Part shown: piece by piece, positions 62,501 to 64,000 of the stretch | Numbering within the stretch: position 1 is the first letter of the stretch | Layout: every line of letters begins with the position of its first letter | Assembly: GCA_003008705.1 (NCBI GenBank) | Contig: PDUO01000037.1 | Coordinates: 77,153-141,152, forward strand | DNA: 64,000 bases | DNA from: Pezicula radicicola | Taxonomy: Eukaryota > Ascomycota > Leotiomycetes > Helotiales > Dermateaceae | Direction: 5' to 3' | The notes under the pieces: generated by a model | The model's database searches: none | The model's input: only the letters and a program-made list of their open reading frames with translations | What the model was told of the DNA's origin: nothing | Translations under genes and position numbers: made by a program

Positions 62501-64000
62501 AGAAGGCCCCATACTTGCCCGAGGCTACCTAAAAGATCCGGAGAAAACTGCTAAAGCATTTATTGAGAACCCTCGCTGGCTCAAGACCAGTGGAACGCCA
62601 CAAACTCGAAGGCTATACAGAACAGGAGATCTTGGTAAATTTGCTGCCGATGGTACCATCACTTTTGTGGGACGTGCGGATACTCAAATTAAACTACGAG
62701 GACGAAGAATTGAATTAGGGGAGATTGAATGCCACTTGAAAGCTGCACTTAGCGATTACGCAGAGGTGGTGGTGGAAGCAATAGCACCATCAGATCGCCC
62801 TACTGAACCAGTCCTGGCCGCCTTCGTCGAGCTGGGCAAATTTGACACCACAGGCCATGATTCAGAGAACCGTCCGGTGACAATGTCACAAGAGCTACAT
62901 GCGGACTTCCTCGACGCTCAAAGTCACGTCGTCGGATCACTGCCATCATATATGGTTCCTGCTCTGTACATACCGGTGGTGAAGATACCCGTGTCAGTAA
63001 CAGGGAAAAGGGATCGGCGTGGACTTCAACAAATTGCCAACAAGCTCTCAAGTCAAGAATTATCTCAATATCATCTCACTAATCTTGTCAAACGCCAACC
63101 TACAACGATTGTTGAGAAGAAATTGCAACTCCTGTGGGCGACTGAATTGAGCCTAACAACGGACTCGATCGGCACAAACGATAACTTCTTCCAGCTGGGT
63201 GGTGATTCAATTGCAGCAATGAGGCTAGTGGCGAGTGCTCATAAAGAGAACTTATCGATCACAGTTGCCGATATCTTCAAGTACCCACGACTTAGTGACA
63301 TAGCCAGGGAAATTGGTCCATCGAAGCTAAGCGAAGACGACATATTGATGCCGTTCACTCTCATAAAGCCAACACAAGCAATCACATTGGATGACATGCT
63401 AGCGGAGATAGGAGAACAATGTAAATGTGCTAGAGAGAATATCGAGGACGCATATCCTTGTACACCACTACAAGAAGGCCTTCTGGCCCTTTCTGTGAAA
63501 CAGCCAGGGGCATATGTTGGCCAACATGTTTTCCGCTTGCCGGAGTCTATTGATACTAAGCGGTTCCAGAAGGCTTGGGAACTTACATATAACACTACTG
63601 CCATTTTACGGACCCGGATAGTCTATTCGCAGAGAATTGGTTCTCTACAAGTCGTTGTTAAGGACCAAGTTTCGTGGCAAACGGCCTCAACACTCCAAGA
63701 GTATCTGGAACTTGATAAGCAGAGCTCGGTTCAGTATGGCTCTTCTTTGGCTCGCTGTGCTATAATCACCGATAACACGCATGGAGCGAAGTTCTTCGTC
63801 TGGAACGCTCACCACTCCATCTACGACGGAGGAAGTTTACCACTGATTTTCGAAAAGGTTATGCGCGCCTACGAGTCTGTTGAGGATATCGGTTACTCCT
63901 CATTTAACACATTTGTGAAGTATCTCCTTGATATGGACATGGAAGCAGCCAGCGAGTATTGGCAATCGCAGTTGTCTGGAGCAAGCCAATCGATATTTCC
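32513..64000 (+). CDS. Giant multimodular nonribosomal peptide synthetase, 3' end outside window
   Basis: Exon 1 is 32513-44980 and exon 2 runs from 45036 to the window edge without a stop: at least 10,477 codons. I chose ATG 32,513; the upstream GTG at 32,492 is in frame but not a normal nuclear start, and the carrier domain is complete from this ATG. Domain order is T0, C1-A1-T1, C2-A2-T2, C3-A3-T3-E3, then C-A-T six times (modules 4-9) and the beginning of C10. Each T has G-G-D-S with the phosphopantetheine serine, each A has SGSTG-x-PKG, YGPxE and a final Lys, and each C except C4 has HHxxYDG. No methyltransferase, ketosynthase or thioesterase domain is seen. The enzyme is cytosolic and assembles a peptide of at least nine residues, probably ten or more. 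The thioesterase-like and oxygenase genes upstream on the same strand are likely partners. Confidence 0.97.
32535..32760 (+). other. NRPS domain T0: orphan N-terminal carrier domain
   Basis: Residues about 8-80 form a full thiolation domain with DDNFFDMGGDSVGAVQL; the phosphopantetheine serine is codon 32,639-32,641 (residue 43). No adenylation domain precedes it. In emericellamide synthetase EasA and echinocandin synthetase EcdA such a first T domain receives an acyl chain in trans from an acyltransferase or acyl-AMP ligase. Here the T0-C1 linker (SLVNFPDSMDAML) resembles the internal T-C linkers, so T0 may also descend from a lost first C-A-T or A-T module. Confidence 0.85.
32800..35990 (+). 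other. NRPS module 1 (C1-A1-T1)
   Basis: C1 opens with EDAYPCTPLQEGLLALS and carries HHATYDG near 33,240. A1 has the A3 core SGSTGTPKG at 34,622. Aligning by eye to the GrsA pocket gives D-V-L-F-I-G-G-V-A-K for the ten specificity positions (YSFDVSVLE, WTFMTPSLV, LILGG, NGYGPTECSVA, SGKRD). T1 has FFRLGGDSISAMRL with its serine at 35,876. The pocket is nearly identical to that of module 5, so both should load the same residue. C1 would join the T0-bound starter to residue 1. Confidence 0.85.
36040..39200 (+). other. NRPS module 2 (C2-A2-T2)
   Basis: C2 has RDIYPCTPLQEGLLALS and HHSIYDGES. A2 has SGSTGKPKG at 37,853 and the pocket D-V-A-C-V-A-S-V-T-K (YTFDVSTAD, WACLTPTVA, LVLAG, MNSYGPTECTVT). 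The motif around the last lysine reads ASRKTDRG where other modules have SGK, an unusual loss of the glycine in the A10 core; the lysine itself is kept. T2 has FLQVGGDSVAAMRL. Confidence 0.85.
39270..43830 (+). other. NRPS module 3 with epimerization domain (C3-A3-T3-E3)
   Basis: C3 has QDAFPCTPLQEGLLALS and HHALYDGWS. A3 has SGSTGIPKG at 41,081 and the pocket D-V-C-F-A-G-S-I-W-K (YSFDVSNCE, WIFLTPTVA, IALGG, NSYGPAECSIW). T3 reads SFLSLGGDSITAMQL, the form often seen before E domains. E3 follows: FHLSPIQRLHFE, VAHHLAIDLISWRIL with the catalytic HHxxxD, VEGHGREPW, VGWFTTIYPV and MEVLFNFEG. It should epimerize residue 3 to the D form on T3. It is the only E domain in the window. Confidence 0.88.
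43860..47110 (+). other. NRPS module 4 (C4-A4-T4), follows the E domain
   Basis: C4 differs from all other C domains: it begins EDIYPCSKMQEAILIS and its active site reads SHSLTDA instead of HHxxYDG; the second His and the Asp are kept. Its position after E3 marks it as a D-to-L condensing type. The gene's only visible intron (44,981-45,035) lies in C4, joining DPTE to YDVDLHIEA. A4 has SGSTGKPKG at 45,729 and the pocket D-V-G-Y-S-G-I-I-W-K (YTFDVSIGE, WAYLTPTVA, LSLGG, NIYGPAECSIW). T4 has FFRLGGDSFGVMRL. Confidence 0.82.
44981..45035 (+). other. NRPS intron, 55 bp
   Basis: GTAAGT donor at 44,981, a CTGAC branch motif at about 45,016 and CAG ending at 45,035. Removing it keeps the C4 frame and restores a DPTEYDVDLHIEA sequence. 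Read through, the frame stops at 45,010. Confidence 0.9.
47150..50340 (+). other. NRPS module 5 (C5-A5-T5)
   Basis: C5 has QDAYPCTPLQEGLLALS and HHALYDGWT. A5 has SGSTGTPKG at 48,978 and the pocket D-V-L-F-I-G-G-I-A-K (YSFDVSILE, WAFLTPSLV, LILGG, NGYGPSECSIA). Only one of ten positions differs from module 1 (Ile for Val). T5 has SFLRIGGDSILAMRL. Confidence 0.83.
50390..53580 (+). other. NRPS module 6 (C6-A6-T6)
   Basis: C6 has IDAYPCTPLQEGLVALS and HHAIYDGIS. A6 has SGSTGKPKG at 52,215 and the pocket D-V-S-H-V-G-A-V-T-K (FIFDVSISD, WVHLTSTVA, MVLGG, LAYGPAECSVT). The S/H pair at positions 239 and 278 is shared with modules 7 and 8. T6 has FFRLGGDSVGAMRL. Confidence 0.83.
53630..56830 (+). 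other. NRPS module 7 (C7-A7-T7)
   Basis: C7 has EDIYPCTPLQEGLLALS and HHAVYDGGS. A7 has SGSTGTPKG at 55,461 and the pocket D-N-S-H-V-G-C-V-T-K (YTYDNSVSD, WIHITSTVA, MVLGG, LCYGPAECSVT). It differs from module 6 at two positions, Asn for Val at 236 and Cys for Ala at 322, and is the only A domain here with Asn at 236. T7 has SFIRIGGDSIGAMRL. Confidence 0.83.
56880..60080 (+). other. NRPS module 8 (C8-A8-T8)
   Basis: C8 has QDAYPCTPLQEGLLALS and HHSLYDGGS. A8 has SGSTGRPKG at 58,698 and the pocket D-V-S-H-E-G-S-I-T-K (YTFDVSVSD, YAHLTPTVA, LELGG, ISYGPAECSIT). A glutamate lines the pocket at position 299, unlike every other module, which could favour a polar or basic side chain. T8 has FFRLGGDSIGAMRL. 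Confidence 0.83.
60120..63320 (+). other. NRPS module 9 (C9-A9-T9)
   Basis: C9 has EDAYPCTPLQEGLLSLS and HHAAYDGRS. A9 has SGSTGKPKG at 61,947 and the pocket D-V-G-C-A-G-I-V-W-K (YTFDVSNGD, WACITSTVA, LALGG, NIYGPAECTVW). The Trp at 331 and Ile at 322 are shared with module 4. T9 has FFQLGGDSIAAMRL. Confidence 0.83.
63360..64000 (+). other. NRPS module 10, partial (C10 only)
   Basis: C10 begins EDAYPCTPLQEGLLALS and reaches HHSIYDGGS near 63,809 before the window ends in an open frame. It resembles the internal condensation domains, so further elongation domains are expected to the right, but a terminal condensation-like domain directly after T9 cannot be excluded from the first half of the domain. 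Confidence 0.85.

Overview
This window is nuclear DNA of a filamentous ascomycete (Pezizomycotina). The evidence is short introns of 52-157 bp with GT..AG ends, a 5.8 kb AT-rich block almost free of CpA/TpG (the trace of repeat-induced point mutation, RIP), fungus-specific families (HET, DUF6594, DUF3435) and a very large fungal-type nonribosomal peptide synthetase (NRPS). I cannot name the species.

Bases 1-5,855 are a RIP-saturated repeat island that stops abruptly. In one place (about 3,301-3,660, minus strand) an old reading frame is still visible through its TAG/TAA stops. Bases 5,860-12,500 hold a decayed DUF3435 relic, a spliced minus-strand gene with an aspartic-protease-like segment, a spliced DUF6594 membrane-protein gene and a small AT-rich patch. 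Bases 12,500-26,900 are a gene graveyard: a LINE RNase H relic, a collagen-like ORF, a broken vWA-type gene, a HET gene interrupted by one TAG, and fragments of SET-domain, laccase and MoaA-type radical-SAM genes, plus decayed ORFs I cannot name.

From about 27 kb to the right edge the window looks like the left part of a biosynthetic gene cluster. Three genes lie in the same direction: a stand-alone thioesterase-like alpha/beta hydrolase (27,061-28,027), a 2-oxoglutarate/Fe(II) oxygenase (29,663-30,782) and an NRPS that begins at 32,513 and is still open at base 64,000. With one 55-bp intron removed it encodes at least 10,477 residues. Its order is T0, (C-A-T)x2, C-A-T-E, (C-A-T)x6, then part of a tenth C domain. 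Every visible module has intact core motifs, and the C-A-T modules repeat with a strikingly constant spacing of about 3.24 kb.

Inferred logic: the first domain is an orphan carrier protein with no adenylation domain in front of it, an arrangement known in fungal lipopeptide synthetases that receive an acyl chain in trans. The enzyme then adds at least nine residues, the third made D by the only epimerization domain, and a tenth C domain follows. The oxygenase could hydroxylate a residue and the thioesterase could load, edit or release acyl chains. The substrate pockets read from the sequence are listed per module; I do not assign amino acids to them. The C-terminus, termination domain and right-hand cluster genes lie outside the window.
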